Below, piece by piece: positions 44,640-54,350 of a DNA stretch of 64,000 nt; position 1 is the first letter of the stretch; every line of letters starts with the position of its first letter. The notes below the pieces were generated by a model. The model had not been told where the DNA came from, searched no databases, and saw only the letters and a program-made list of their open reading frames with translations. A program made the position numbers and the translations under genes. The stretch covers positions 6,741,449 through 6,805,448 of the forward strand of contig NZ_CP107834.1 in assembly GCF_036346595.1 (NCBI RefSeq), given 5' to 3'. Source of the DNA: Streptomyces sp. NBC_00525 (GTDB lineage Bacteria > Actinomycetota > Actinomycetes > Streptomycetales > Streptomycetaceae).

Positions 44640-46126
44640 GCATGCTCACCAGCCTGCTGCGCCTCAAGGCAGCCGAAACCGAACAGGCCCAGGACGCCAG
44701 CACCATCCGCCACTTCCACCTCACCGAGCGGCCCCTGATCGTCCTGCCGCTCAACCGCTCCGGCACCGAAGCAACCCCGCTGGCCGTCATGTACGGCGAC
44801 GACCAGGCCCACCCGAACCTGCTCATCGCACCCCCGCGCGGCAGACCCACCGCATTCCTGGACGACCTGGCCGCCGGCATTCTCACCTACATCGACAGCT
44901 TCCCCGACACCGAACGCCTCCCCGCCCGCGGCGCCAAACCCGCCCGCCAGCGCCACACCCACGCCCCCCAACTCCTCGTCGCCAACCGCAAGTCCGTTCG
45001 CTACCTCGACCGGCTGGGCCGCGCTCTGCGCTTCACCGACACACCCGAGACGGCCGACCCGGCCCGCAGCGTCGGCCGCCTGGGCCAATGGTTGACCTTC
45101 TTCGCCGAACACGCCGAACACCCCGGTTCCGCCCTGCTGCTGGCCCTGACCGACCTGCTGACCACCCACTGGGTCACCGGCCAAAGCCCCCTGGAGGACG
45201 AACACCTCGCCACCCTCCTGGCCTGGATCAACCCACCGCCCGGCACCACCGGCCTGCACGCGGCCCTCGCCGCCGAAGCCCCTCACCGTCAGCCCGCCGG
45301 CCCGGCCACCGACCCCTCGTTCGACACCATCGAACTCGACCCCCTCCTCAAGGCCTTCGGCACCGCCGCCGAGGAAGGAAACACCGCCGCCATGACCCGG
45401 CACACCCAACGGCTGCACGACCTTCTGCACACCTATCTGACCCCCACCTGGGACGACGCCTGGGACGCTCTGGCCCTGCTGCGCAGCCTGCCCCAGACCC
45501 CGGACGCCCACCGGCGCTGGGACGCCGACCGCGACCGCTTCACCTCCTTCAGCACCTACCTCGCCGACGACGGCCGCCCCCAGCCCATCAAGGACGACGC
45601 GGTCTCCGCCGCCCGCCGCCTGGCCCGCCTGGAACAGGCCGCCGGCGCCTTCGAAGCACGCCGCGCACTGGAAGACCCCTTTATCATGGCCGAGCGGCGC
45701 ACCACCGGAGAAGCACTGGCCGGCATCGTCATCGACACCGACCCCGACCGCACCATCACCGGCCCCACCGGCCGCCTCCAGCTCTGGCCACGCTTCACCC
45801 TGCACACCACCGACCCCGTACGCCTGGACGTCGGACACCTGCTGACCAGCCCACACAACCCCCGCGTGCACCTGGCCATCCGGGACATCACACCGCGCGA
45901 CGGCGGCACCGACCTCCTGCTCGAGGTCACGACACAAAAGGGCACCGTCGCCAAACCCAACCGCACGTCCGTACCCGCCGTCGGCGACCACCTCCAGCTC
46001 ACCCTCGCACCTGAGTTCTTCCGGCAGCCGCCCTTCCCCAGCCGCGACAACACCCCCTGGACCCACGGCGGCCCCCAGCACGACCACCCCGCCGCCCTGG
46101 ACGAGGCCGAGGAGACCCAGCCATGA
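44636..46126 (+). CDS. Unknown protein between nuclease and helicase genes
   Basis: Starts at ATG 44636, overlapping the nuclease stop (ATGA), and gives 496 residues; an earlier in-frame start at 44438 lies within the nuclease gene. The mixed alpha/beta N-terminus includes TIRHFHLTERPLIVLPLNRS. A long helical middle (LDPLLKAFGTAAEEGNTAAM, DDAWDALALLRSLPQTPDAH) follows, then a beta-rich C-terminus resembling an OB or SH3-like domain (WPRFTLHTTDPVRLDVGHLL). No P-loop or catalytic motif seen. It overlaps the helicase gene by ATGA, so it is probably a subunit of the same complex. Family not recognised. Confidence 0.6.
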   Translation: MSMLTSLLRLKAAETEQAQDASTIRHFHLTERPLIVLPLNRSGTEATPLAVMYGDDQAHPNLLIAPPRGRPTAFLDDLAAGILTYIDSFPDTERLPARGAKPARQRHTHAPQLLVANRKSVRYLDRLGRALRFTDTPETADPARSVGRLGQWLTFFAEHAEHPGSALLLALTDLLTTHWVTGQSPLEDEHLATLLAWINPPPGTTGLHAALAAEAPHRQPAGPATDPSFDTIELDPLLKAFGTAAEEGNTAAMTRHTQRLHDLLHTYLTPTWDDAWDALALLRSLPQTPDAHRRWDADRDRFTSFSTYLADDGRPQPIKDDAVSAARRLARLEQAAGAFEARRALEDPFIMAERRTTGEALAGIVIDTDPDRTITGPTGRLQLWPRFTLHTTDPVRLDVGHLLTSPHNPRVHLAIRDITPRDGGTDLLLEVTTQKGTVAKPNRTSVPAVGDHLQLTLAPEFFRQPPFPSRDNTPWTHGGPQHDHPAALDEAEETQP

Positions 46127-47451
46127 ACCCGCCCGCACCCTCACCCGCCGAGATGGCTGCCGCGGCCGTCGACGGCGTCCTTGACACGCTCGCCGCCGGC
46201 AACGACCAGGCCCTCGTCGTCGACTCGCCGCCCGGCGCCGGGAAATCCACTCTGGTCGCCCAAGCCGCCCACACCCTCGCCGCAGCAGGCGAACGGTGCA
46301 TCATCATCGCCCAGACCAACCACCAGGTCGACGACCTTCTCATCCGCCTCGCCGACCCCCAAACCCCTCAGCTGCGCCTGGGACGCCTGACCGGACACAC
46401 CTACCAGGTCCCCGACCGTATCTACGGCCTGACGGGCACAACCATCAGCACGGACATCAAAGATGTCCTCGCCTGCGACGTCATCGTGGCAACCGCCAAA
46501 AAATGGGCGAACGTCGACGGCCCCCGCTGGCGGTGGGCCATCATCGACGAGGCCTACCAGATGCGCTCCGACGCCCTGCTACTGATCGCCAAGCTCTTCG
46601 AACAAGCCCTCTTCGTCGGAGACCCCGGCCAGCTCGACCCGTTCTCCACCATCCACACCCCCCGCTGGATCGGCCTGCCCCACGACCCCATGAACAGTGC
46701 CGTCACCGTCCTGATGAACCACAACGACGCCACCATCCACAGGCTCCCCGTCTCCTGGCGCCTTCCGACCTCCGCGGCAAGCCTTGTCGCCCGCGCCTTC
46801 TACCCCTTCAACCCTTTCCAAGCCGGCACCGCCCCCCAGACACGCAGCCTGCACTTCACCACCAGCGGCATGCGCAGCACCCTCGACGACACCATCGAGG
46901 AGGCCGCCCGCTCCGGCTGGGCCCTGCACGAGCTGCCGCCCCGACACACTGCCCGCACCGACCCCGAAGCCGCCCGCGCCACCGTCGCCCTGGCCGCCCG
47001 GCTGCTGGACCGCGGCGCCCAAGCCGTGTGCGAGAAGCATCCCTCCGGACGCGAACTCGAAGCCCAGGACATCGCCATCGGCACGGCTCACCGCGAACAG
47101 GCCCGCCTCATCCAGCAACTCCTCAACCGCACCCCCCGCACCCACGGCGTACGCGCCGACACCGCCAACCGCCTCCAGGGCCGCGAATACGCGATCACCA
47201 TCGTCTTGCACCCCCTGTCCGGGCGCCGCGACTCCTCCGCCTTCCACCTCGAAGCCGGACGTCTGTGCGTGCTCGCCTCACGCCACCGGCACGCCTGCAT
47301 CGTCGTCGCCCGCTCCGGCATCGCCGACCTCCTCGACAGCCACCCCTCCAACGACCCCGTCCACCTCGGCGTCCCCGCGAAATTCCCCGACGGCTGGGAA
47401 GCCAACCAGCACGTCCTCGCCCACCTGACCCACCACCGCGTCCGAGCCTGA
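46123..47451 (+). CDS. SF1-type AAA helicase
   Basis: A 442-residue P-loop ATPase. Walker A is DSPPGAGKST (35-42), Walker B WAIIDEAYQM (142-145 DEAY), and motif III FVGDPGQLDPF. Motif IV is TAHREQARL, and the C-terminal motifs V/VI are ANRLQGREYAITIVLHPLSG and GRLCVLASRHRHACIVV. This order and the GDPxQL element match SF1 (Upf1/RecD-like) helicases. It probably unwinds DNA or RNA for the upstream nuclease. ATGA overlap with the preceding gene. The frame is intact. Confidence 0.75.
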   Translation: MNPPAPSPAEMAAAAVDGVLDTLAAGNDQALVVDSPPGAGKSTLVAQAAHTLAAAGERCIIIAQTNHQVDDLLIRLADPQTPQLRLGRLTGHTYQVPDRIYGLTGTTISTDIKDVLACDVIVATAKKWANVDGPRWRWAIIDEAYQMRSDALLLIAKLFEQALFVGDPGQLDPFSTIHTPRWIGLPHDPMNSAVTVLMNHNDATIHRLPVSWRLPTSAASLVARAFYPFNPFQAGTAPQTRSLHFTTSGMRSTLDDTIEEAARSGWALHELPPRHTARTDPEAARATVALAARLLDRGAQAVCEKHPSGRELEAQDIAIGTAHREQARLIQQLLNRTPRTHGVRADTANRLQGREYAITIVLHPLSGRRDSSAFHLEAGRLCVLASRHRHACIVVARSGIADLLDSHPSNDPVHLGVPAKFPDGWEANQHVLAHLTHHRVRA

Positions 47452-47467
47452 CGACCGGCAGGAGAAC

Positions 47468-49777
47468 ATGCCGCCCACCCCCATGGACCTGCGACCGCAT
47501 CAGAAGGAAGCCGTCACAGCAGCCGTCAACACACTCCGCACCCACCCCAGGGCCAGCGTGATCGCCGCCTGCGGCACCGGCAAGACCCTCATCGCTGCCC
47601 GCACCGCAAGCCGCCTCACCCCCCGAGGCCGCGTCATGCTGCTCGTCCCCACCCTGGACCTGCTGTCCCAGACGGCCCGCTCCTGGCAGGCAACAGGCCG
47701 CAAAGGCACAGCGGTCGCCGTCTGCTCGGCACGGCAGGCAATCGACCGCACACCGACCGGCGACCTGCCGATGACCACCAGCCCCGCCGAGCTCACCGCC
47801 CTGACCAGTCAGAGCACGGGCGAGCCAGTCACGGTCTACGCCACCTACGCCTCCCTGCCCACGGTTATCGCCGCCCATCAGAGCCACGGCCTGCCCCCAT
47901 GGGATCTGGTGATCGTCGACGAGGCCCACCGCACCGCCGGCCGCCTCGGCAAAGCCTGGGCCGGTATCCACCACGACGAACAGGTCCCCGCAGCCCGCCG
48001 GCTCTATCTCACCGCCACGCCCCGCGTCTGGGATCCAGACCAAGACCGAGCCGAGGTCCCCGTCGCCTCCATGGACGACGAATCCCTCTTCGGCCCTGTC
48101 GCCTACCGGCTGTCCCTGTCCGACGCCATCGACCTCGGTTTGCTCGCCGACTACCAGATTCTCGTTCCCGTTGTCGACGACACCACCCTGCGCGACTGGC
48201 TTGCCACCAGCCCCGGCGCCGGTGTCGACGGCCTGCGCCTCGCAGGCCGCCAAGTCGCCGTCCTCAAAGCCATCCACGACCACAAGCTGCGCCGCGTCCT
48301 GACCTTCCACCACCGCGTCGCCGATGCCCGAGCGTTCGCCACCACCCTCCCCGACACCGCAGCCGCCCTCCCCACCGACCTGCAGCCCGACGGCCTGTGG
48401 TCGCAATGGATCAGCGGCACCCACCCACCCCGCGTCCGGCGCCGAATTCTCCTCGACTTCGCCGCCCACACCCACCCCGAGCAACCTGCGGTCCTGGCCA
48501 ATGCCCGCGTCCTCGGTGAAGGCATCGACGTCCCCTCCATCGACGCCGTCGTCTTTGCCGACCCCAAGAACAGCCCCGTCGACACCGTCCAGGCCGTCGG
48601 CCGCGCCCTACGCCAGCAACCCGGTGCGAACAAGAAGGCCACCCTGATCGTCCCCGTCTACCTCACCCCCGACGAAAACCCCGACGACCTCCTCGGCGCC
48701 GACGCCTACACCCCGCTGTGGCGCACCATCCAAGCCCTCCGCGCCCACGACGGCCGCCTCGAAGCACGCCTCGCCGACCCCCGCACCCACCGTCCCACCC
48801 TCACCGGCGACGATCCCGGACACTGGCTCCACTTCGACCGCCCCACCCAGGCCGACGAAGTCGCCCTCGCCCTCACCCTGCGCGTCCTGAAACCAAAGAG
48901 CGCTGAATGGCGCCGCGGCCTGGGCGCAGCCCGCCGCTACCACCGCACCCATCACCACCTCGACATCCCCCAGATCTACGAGGACCCGACGGGCTTCGCC
49001 CTGGGGCGCTGGCTCACCTGGCAACGACACCTCCACAACCAAAACGCCCTCGACCCCGCACGCACTCACGCCCTCGAACAACTCGGCATCATCTGGAACC
49101 CCCACCAACAAGCCTGGGACCGCGGCCTCGCCCACGCCGCCGCCTACGCCTCCGCCCACGGCCACCTCGCCGCCCCCGTCGACCACCACGAGCCCGAAAC
49201 CGGGTTCGCCCTCGGCCGCTGGCTCGCCACCCAACGCAAACGGGCAGCCCAGCTCACTCCTGCCCGCACCCACGCCCTGACAGGCCTCGACCCGCACTGG
49301 AACCCGGCCTGGCCCCTGACATGGCAACGCAGCTACCACGCCGCCCGCCACCATCAGGAGGCCGGTCACATCCTCACCGATGTCCCGCGGACCTTCGTCA
49401 CCCCCGAAGGCATCCGCCTAGGGGAGTGGCTCCGCACCCAGCGCAGCACACCACCCACCCACCCTGGCCAGCTCCGCCTCCTGCAAGACCTGGGGCTGCA
49501 CACCACCACACCGCCCTCGACGCCACAGCCCCCGCTCACCGCACGAGAACAGTCCTTCCGGCGTGGACTGGAAGCAGCAACTGTCTTCCTCGCCAGAGAA
49601 GGCCACCTGAACGTGCCCCAGCGCCACATCGAGCACCTCGCCGAAGGGCCAGTACGTCTTGGGCAGTGGCTCACCAACGCCCGGCGCCGGTGGGACCGCC
49701 TCCCACCAGAACGCCGCCTGACACTCACAGAACTGGGCATCCAGCCGTCCGCGCCCGGCCCAGGGACGCACCAGTGA
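47468..49777 (+). CDS. SF2 DEAD/DEAH helicase with helicase-associated repeats
   Basis: A 769-residue helicase, with CAGGAGA before the ATG. Motif Q/I is DLRPHQKEAV and AACGTGKT (33-40), then motif II VIVDEAHRTA (DEAH 151-154), motif III LTATPRVW, and the C-terminal RecA lobe VDTVQAVGRALRQ. After about residue 470 come several copies of a ~70-residue helicase-associated (HA) module marked by GFALGRWLTWQR, GFALGRWLATQR, IRLGEWLRTQR and VRLGQWLTNAR. HA modules of this kind are also found in actinobacterial telomere-proximal helicases such as TtrA. Completes the operon 16 bp after the SF1 helicase. Confidence 0.8.
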   Translation: MPPTPMDLRPHQKEAVTAAVNTLRTHPRASVIAACGTGKTLIAARTASRLTPRGRVMLLVPTLDLLSQTARSWQATGRKGTAVAVCSARQAIDRTPTGDLPMTTSPAELTALTSQSTGEPVTVYATYASLPTVIAAHQSHGLPPWDLVIVDEAHRTAGRLGKAWAGIHHDEQVPAARRLYLTATPRVWDPDQDRAEVPVASMDDESLFGPVAYRLSLSDAIDLGLLADYQILVPVVDDTTLRDWLATSPGAGVDGLRLAGRQVAVLKAIHDHKLRRVLTFHHRVADARAFATTLPDTAAALPTDLQPDGLWSQWISGTHPPRVRRRILLDFAAHTHPEQPAVLANARVLGEGIDVPSIDAVVFADPKNSPVDTVQAVGRALRQQPGANKKATLIVPVYLTPDENPDDLLGADAYTPLWRTIQALRAHDGRLEARLADPRTHRPTLTGDDPGHWLHFDRPTQADEVALALTLRVLKPKSAEWRRGLGAARRYHRTHHHLDIPQIYEDPTGFALGRWLTWQRHLHNQNALDPARTHALEQLGIIWNPHQQAWDRGLAHAAAYASAHGHLAAPVDHHEPETGFALGRWLATQRKRAAQLTPARTHALTGLDPHWNPAWPLTWQRSYHAARHHQEAGHILTDVPRTFVTPEGIRLGEWLRTQRSTPPTHPGQLRLLQDLGLHTTTPPSTPQPPLTAREQSFRRGLEAATVFLAREGHLNVPQRHIEHLAEGPVRLGQWLTNARRRWDRLPPERRLTLTELGIQPSAPGPGTHQ

Positions 49778-50008
49778 ACCAGGCATCGGCCTCTCGATCT
49801 GCTCCCCCGCATCCCCCCATGACAACGTGTCGAGCTGGCGGTACCGGGGGCCGATGGAGGGAAGAGCAGCACATGAGGAAGGCCGTCCCAAGGAGCCGGG
49901 CCCCAACCCCTTTGTGGGAAAGGACCCGGCGCAGGTTGCGCGTCAGAAGGACCCAGCGTGTTCGTGCATGTCCGGTGCACGGCCATCGCGCACGCCCCTG
50001 TGCGCGGA

Positions 50009-50327
50009 TCAGTTCTCGAGCTGAAGGCGGGCTTCTGCCTTCTTGGTACGGGGGGAAGGACATGTCGAAATTGGTGCGCGTTCCCCAGCCGCATGCATCC
50101 GCGCTATCACCCCCGCCGTTGCCGGCGTGCACGTGGACGAAGGCGCAGTCGCCATCGGCGCGGGTGTCCTCGACCCAGCCGTAGACCTTGAGCGTGTTGC
50201 CGGAGCAGCTCAGCGTCCAGTGCGCTTCTGCGCCAGGGATCACAGGTGAGGCGGAGGACGGGCAGGTGGCCGCGCTCGCAGGGCCGGCGGCGGTCAGGGC
50301 GGAGAGAAACGTCTTACCGAAAGCCAT
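50009..50327 (-). pseudogene. Small secreted protein, single frameshift
   Basis: From ATG 50327 the N-terminus has a signal-like stretch (FLSALTAAGPASA) and a small Cys-containing beta domain (LSCSGNTLKVYGWVEDTRAD, FVHVHAGNGGG). In a run of six C near 50047 the frame is lost; the alternate frame would end RTKKAEARLQLEN at 50009, giving a normal ~105-residue secreted protein. Known homologues are common in Streptomyces but have no assigned function. It could be intact if the C-run is miscalled. Confidence 0.5.
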
Positions 50328-50380
50328 GTGCGGGGATCCTTTCCAGGTAGAAGCACGAGGACTGTTACGGGGCGGGGGTG

Positions 50381-50931
50381 TAGTGGCCGATCGTGTCCTC
50401 GCACGGCCCGTCGGCGTACAGGTGAGGGCATCCGCTTCACCCTGGTCGGCCTTTTGACGGTTGGCCCGCGCAGTCACCGCCACCAGGCTGGTGGCCGCGT
50501 CCTGGTCGTTGGCGTAAGCCTCCCGCCGGGCAGCGGTCCAGGAGCTCGCGCCGGAGTCCCAGGCCTCGGCGAGCGGGACCATGTGGTCGATGTCGAGCTT
50601 GCCGAGGCCGGTGACCTCCTGGCCGTCGTAGTAGGAGATCCACCGACCACCAGCGAGCTTGCAGCCGGCCGAGACCACTGGAGACTCGACCGCTTCGGAA
50701 AGCAGGACCTCCGCGCGCGTATTACAGCCGTCGGCGGGGTCAAGGCCGGAGTTCCAGTGCTTGAACTTCGTCCGCCCATAGCCGTCGCGGGACTCGTCGA
50801 CGACCGGGATCTGCCCGATCACAGCGGGCGAGAGACAGCACCTCGGCAGCAGCTGGTGCCTATGCTGCCGCGGGGTGGGGGAGAGCAAGCGGAGTCAGGG
50901 CGAGGGAGAGCACGGCGAGACCACGCACCAT
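50381..50931 (-). pseudogene. Secreted HNH endonuclease (DUF1524-like), broken
   Basis: The minus strand starts at ATG 50931 with a signal peptide-like MVRGLAVLSLALTPLALPHPAAA-type leader, immediately followed by an in-frame TAG. After a frame change the HNH domain is clear: DESRDGYGRTKFKHW, CNTRAEVLLSEAVESP, YYDGQEVTGLGKLDIDHMVP (D-H of the DHMVP motif) and SLVAVTARANRQKAD (the NR and K of HNH). A second shift near 50440 truncates the end. Secreted nucleases of this family are common in Streptomyces. This copy has lost its start and end. Confidence 0.65.
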
Positions 50932-51104
50932 GTTCTTGATCACGACCGCAGAGATAGCGGTCACGGTCGCCAGGGCCGAGATGATCCGGGGGTGAGTCAG
51001 TCTCCTGGAGTAACAGGTTCACCAGGGAAACGATCAGCCTCGGCTCCTTGGCAGGCTGTCCTGCGGGTGCCTTTCGTGGTCCGTGTTCGCCGGATACGAC
51101 CTGC

Positions 51105-52751
51105 TCAGACGCGGCAGTTCATGCCGTTGGTGACTTCGCGGAAGCTGGCGATCACGGGATTGGCCATGGACTCCCGGTAGATGACAACGACCCGCCCGTA
51201 GGACCAGGTGATGTCAGTGCGCAGCTTGTCGTTGCCCTGGGTACAGCCGGTGTACATCCCGCCGCGGGCGAGGTCGGTGTAGTCGCCGCCGTTCTCCCAC
51301 ACCGCTGTCGAGGGGCCGACGGTGAGGAACATGGTCTGGGCCTCAGGATTGAACGTCACCTGCACCCCTTCGGGCAGCGCCCACTCGTCGCGGAGGAATG
51401 TCTTGAGTTCCTCGTTGATGGAAGCGGCGATGCCGCGTTCGGAGGCGGTCATCGCATCGCGAGCGGCCGACCACTCCCCGATGGTGGGCTCGGCATAGTC
51501 GCTGCGTGTGTAGGCGGGCTGAGGCTCGCCCGTCGGAGCGGTGGCTGTGGGCTCCGGCGTGGCGGGGGCGGGACTGCCGGCCGCGGTGACCGCTGATGCG
51601 GTATGCGCCGGGGCTGCGGAACTCGTAGGAGGAGTGGCGACTGCAGCGGCGGACGATGAGGACACCGACGGGGAAGCAGCCGGAAGAGCGGGAGCAGCGG
51701 CAGCCGAGGGCGTCTGTCGCCCCACGGCCGTGGATGCGTACACGGCCGTGGCCGCAACGCCGAGAACAACAACAACGGCTGTCGCAGCGATGTAACTGCC
51801 TTTGCGTGCCCGGCCGGCCCGGCCGGTCGGCCAGACGGTCTCATGAGCGGGCGGCGGACTCCAGTGATCGGAGACCAGCCCGTCGACCAGCACGGGCACC
51901 GAAGCGTCCTGTGGCAGAACCTGGGTGCTTTCCTTTGAGAGCAGCTTTGCGCACGCGCCGCTCAGAGACTGCGCCGTGGGGCGGTCGCCTGCCTCTTTCG
52001 ACATCGCTTCCGTCACGAGGCGGGCAAGGTCCTCGGGCAGGCCGGCGAGATCGGGGTCCTGCGACATCACACGGAAGGCGACCGTGTCCGGAGCCCCGGT
52101 TCCGAACGGGTGGCGCCCGGTTCCGGCGTAGGAGACGAGGGCACCCCAGGCGAACACGTCGGACTCAGGACCGATGCTGCCCGTGCGGTACTGCTCGGGG
52201 CTGATCCAGCCAGGGGTGCCGGTCAGGACGCCCGTCCGGGTGACCGAGGTCCCGTCGAAGGCATGCGCGATCCCGAAGTCGAGGAGGCGTGGACCGCTGG
52301 GGGAGAGGATCACATTGCCGGGCTTGATGTCACGGTGGATCACACCGGCCTCGTGGACCGATGCCAGCGCGGTGGCGGTGCCCGCGGCGAACGCGTGGAG
52401 CACGGCACCGTGGAGAGGGCCGTGCGCGGCGATGTGCTGCTGCAGCGTCGGGCCCGGTACGTAGGGTGTGGCGAGCCATGGACGCTCGGCCTCGCAGTCG
52501 GCCGCGACTACAGGCACGAGACACGGTCCGCTCACCCTGCTTGTCAGCGCTACCTCACGCCGGAACCTGGCACGGAACTCCTCGTCCTCGGCCTGAGCCG
52601 GATGGACGACCTTCACCGCCAGACGGTTGCCGCTGGAGTCCAGGGCGGCGTGGACGGTACCCATCCCTCCCGCTCCCAGACGGCCCACTATTCGGTACGG
52701 GCCGACACGAGCAGGGTCCCCGGGAAGGGAGGGGAGGATATGGGCAGTCAC
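51105..52751 (-). CDS. Membrane-anchored Ser/Thr protein kinase
   Basis: A 548-residue Hanks-type kinase. The glycine loop GRLGAGGMG precedes K47 (LAVKVV). The catalytic loop is HRDIKPGNV (HRD at 139-141), DFG at 158-160, and the activation segment ends GTPGWISPEQY. A transmembrane helix lies at about 320-339 (YIAATAVVVVLGVAATAVYA), then a Thr/Ser/Pro-rich linker and a ~120-residue extracellular domain with two Cys (YTGCTQGN and NGMNCRV). This is the layout of PknB-like sensor kinases in actinobacteria. The extracellular domain is not a PASTA repeat; its ligand is unknown. Frame intact. Confidence 0.9.
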   Translation of the reverse strand: MTAHILPSLPGDPARVGPYRIVGRLGAGGMGTVHAALDSSGNRLAVKVVHPAQAEDEEFRARFRREVALTSRVSGPCLVPVVAADCEAERPWLATPYVPGPTLQQHIAAHGPLHGAVLHAFAAGTATALASVHEAGVIHRDIKPGNVILSPSGPRLLDFGIAHAFDGTSVTRTGVLTGTPGWISPEQYRTGSIGPESDVFAWGALVSYAGTGRHPFGTGAPDTVAFRVMSQDPDLAGLPEDLARLVTEAMSKEAGDRPTAQSLSGACAKLLSKESTQVLPQDASVPVLVDGLVSDHWSPPPAHETVWPTGRAGRARKGSYIAATAVVVVLGVAATAVYASTAVGRQTPSAAAAPALPAASPSVSSSSAAAVATPPTSSAAPAHTASAVTAAGSPAPATPEPTATAPTGEPQPAYTRSDYAEPTIGEWSAARDAMTASERGIAASINEELKTFLRDEWALPEGVQVTFNPEAQTMFLTVGPSTAVWENGGDYTDLARGGMYTGCTQGNDKLRTDITWSYGRVVVIYRESMANPVIASFREVTNGMNCRV

Positions 52752-52904
52752 GCGGGTTCCCTCTCAGGCCGGGCCTCTGGCGATGGATCCTATGTCCCGC
52801 CTCGAACGGGCGAACAACCAACTGGACGAGCCGCATCCCGTAGAGGCAAGCCGTGACCTCATCTATGGGCGACACGACACGTCTCGACTTACATGAGGTG
52901 CAAC

Positions 52905-52953
52905 GCGAAAGGGCCCTGGCCTGCAGAGGTTCCGCAGGCCAGGGCCCCTTTCG
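52905..52953. terminator. Strong stem-loop terminator
   Basis: CGAAAGGGCCCTGGCCTGC (52905-52923) pairs with GCAGGCCAGGGCCCCTTTCG (52934-52953), a 19-bp near-perfect stem with a 10-nt loop. The A/T flanks make it usable in both directions. It isolates the kinase gene from the SDR and NUDIX genes to its right. Confidence 0.75.
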
Positions 52954-53097
52954 TTGGTGGCGGCTCAGCTTCGCGCTGTGCGCGAGCGAGCCGGCGGCGG
53001 CTGCCCCGACGATGCGCCCGGAGGTAACCGTCTGCTCCTCACGCCGATTGCACTGCTGGGGGATGCCCGAGTCCACAGAAGCAGCTTCTGAATCGCT

Positions 53098-53469
53098 TTG
53101 AGTACATTGTTCTGCTTGACCTTGGACAATGCAGGCAGCATCAACGCCCAAGCCGGCCGGACGAACCTCGTCGCCTACAGCACTGCGAAAGCCGGGCTGC
53201 TGGGCCTGACCCGCTCCTTCGCCCGTGAACTGGGCCCGTACGGGATCTGCGTCAACACGGTGATGCCCGGGGTCATCCAGGTCGAGGCCGAGAGTACCCT
53301 TCCCGCCCAGTACCGTGCGCGGCCGGAGGACCAGATCAAGTACCAGTGCGTCCCGCGCCGTGGCCGACCCGAGGGCGTCGCGGCCCTGGTGGCGTTTCTC
53401 GTGGGACCCTCCGCCTCGTTCATCACGGGGCAGTCCGTCCACGTCGACGGCGGCTGGCTGCTCCACTGA
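53098..53469 (+). pseudogene. Short-chain dehydrogenase, C-terminal half only
   Basis: From about 53134 the frame shows [20 protein letters not shown] with the catalytic YxxxK (Tyr and Lys), then [13 protein letters not shown] and [16 protein letters not shown], the classic SDR C-terminus. The Rossmann N-terminal half with the TGxxxGxG cofactor site is absent upstream, replaced by non-coding sequence after the terminator. Without cofactor binding it is inactive. It lies 31 bp before the NUDIX gene. Confidence 0.7.
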
Positions 53470-53500
53470 AGACCGTCAACGAGCAAGAAGAGGAACCGAG

Positions 53501-53937
53501 ATGATCGAACGAGTCCGTGCCGTCCTCGTCACCCCCGACGACACGGTGCTGGTCATCCGCCGCACCAGGCCCGGCATCCCCGAGTACTGGGTTCTGCCCG
53601 GCGGCGGCGTCGAGCCCGGCGACGCGTCGCGGGAGGCGGCCCTCCACCGGGAGATCCACGAGGAGATCGCGGGGAAGGCCGACATCGTCCGCCTTCTCCA
53701 CACGATGGGGTCCGACGACGAGCGCCAGTTCTTCTACCTCGGCCGCATCGCGACCTGGTCCTTCGAGGACCGCACCGGCCCGAGTTCAGCGCCAAGGGCC
53801 GCGGCGCATACGCGCTGGAGGAGGTCCCGCTGACCGCAGAGGGGCTCGATGACATCGACCTCAAGTCCGAGGAGATCGCCCACGTTCTGCGGGGAGCCAT
53901 CGGCGCCGGAAGCCTCAGAGCCTGGGTGTCGCTCTGA
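53501..53937 (+). pseudogene. NUDIX hydrolase, single-base frameshift
   Basis: ATG 53501 begins ERVRAVLVTPDDTVLVIRRT with the Nudix box GGGVEPGDASREAALHREIH followed by EEI (G x5 E x7 RE x2 EE). Near 53781 one base is missing, and the rest (FSAKGRGAYALEEVPLTAEG, HVLRGAIGAGSL) continues in another frame to a TGA at 53935-53937. If restored it would be a ~145-residue NUDIX hydrolase that hydrolyses nucleotide diphosphates or sanitises dNTPs. The loss of a single base in a GC run could also be a sequencing error. Confidence 0.75.
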
Positions 53938-54350
53938 GCCTTCGAACACATCAACACACCACCAGGGCGACCCTGAGACGATTCGGTCCTGGTGATCTGA
54001 CGCCCACCTCGATCCAGCGGCCGACACGGAGGCGTCCGGCGACGGCCTTGCGGGCGGGCAAGTTGCTGGGGGAAGGGGACTTGGGCATGGGCGAGCTGTT
54101 CGGTACTGCGGATCAGACGGTGTACTGCTTGTGCGGGACGCCGCGTCCCTACACTGCCTCGAAGGCTGCCGAGATCAGCTGACGACGTCGTGGTCCCTGT
54201 TGAACTTAGCTCGCCTGTGGCGACCACCCGCCCTGGCGGCCCCGCTGCATGATCATGTCGACGAGATCACCACCGGAGTCACGTTCCTGCCCGATTGATC
54301 CGGGAGGTAGAGGGAGTGGTCATCACGGCAACGGCAGGGGCTGGCGTGTG
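53938..54350. other. 410-bp gap without a supportable gene
   Basis: A plus-strand stretch around 54170-54290 reads weakly protein-like (SLLNLARLWRPPALAA) but has no start or motif. Probably a decayed gene. Confidence 0.35.

Noticed and set aside
44612..46144. 510-codon minus-strand frame over the unknown operon gene
   Set aside because: Glycine/valine-rich shadow; the plus frame is coupled by ATGA overlaps on both sides.
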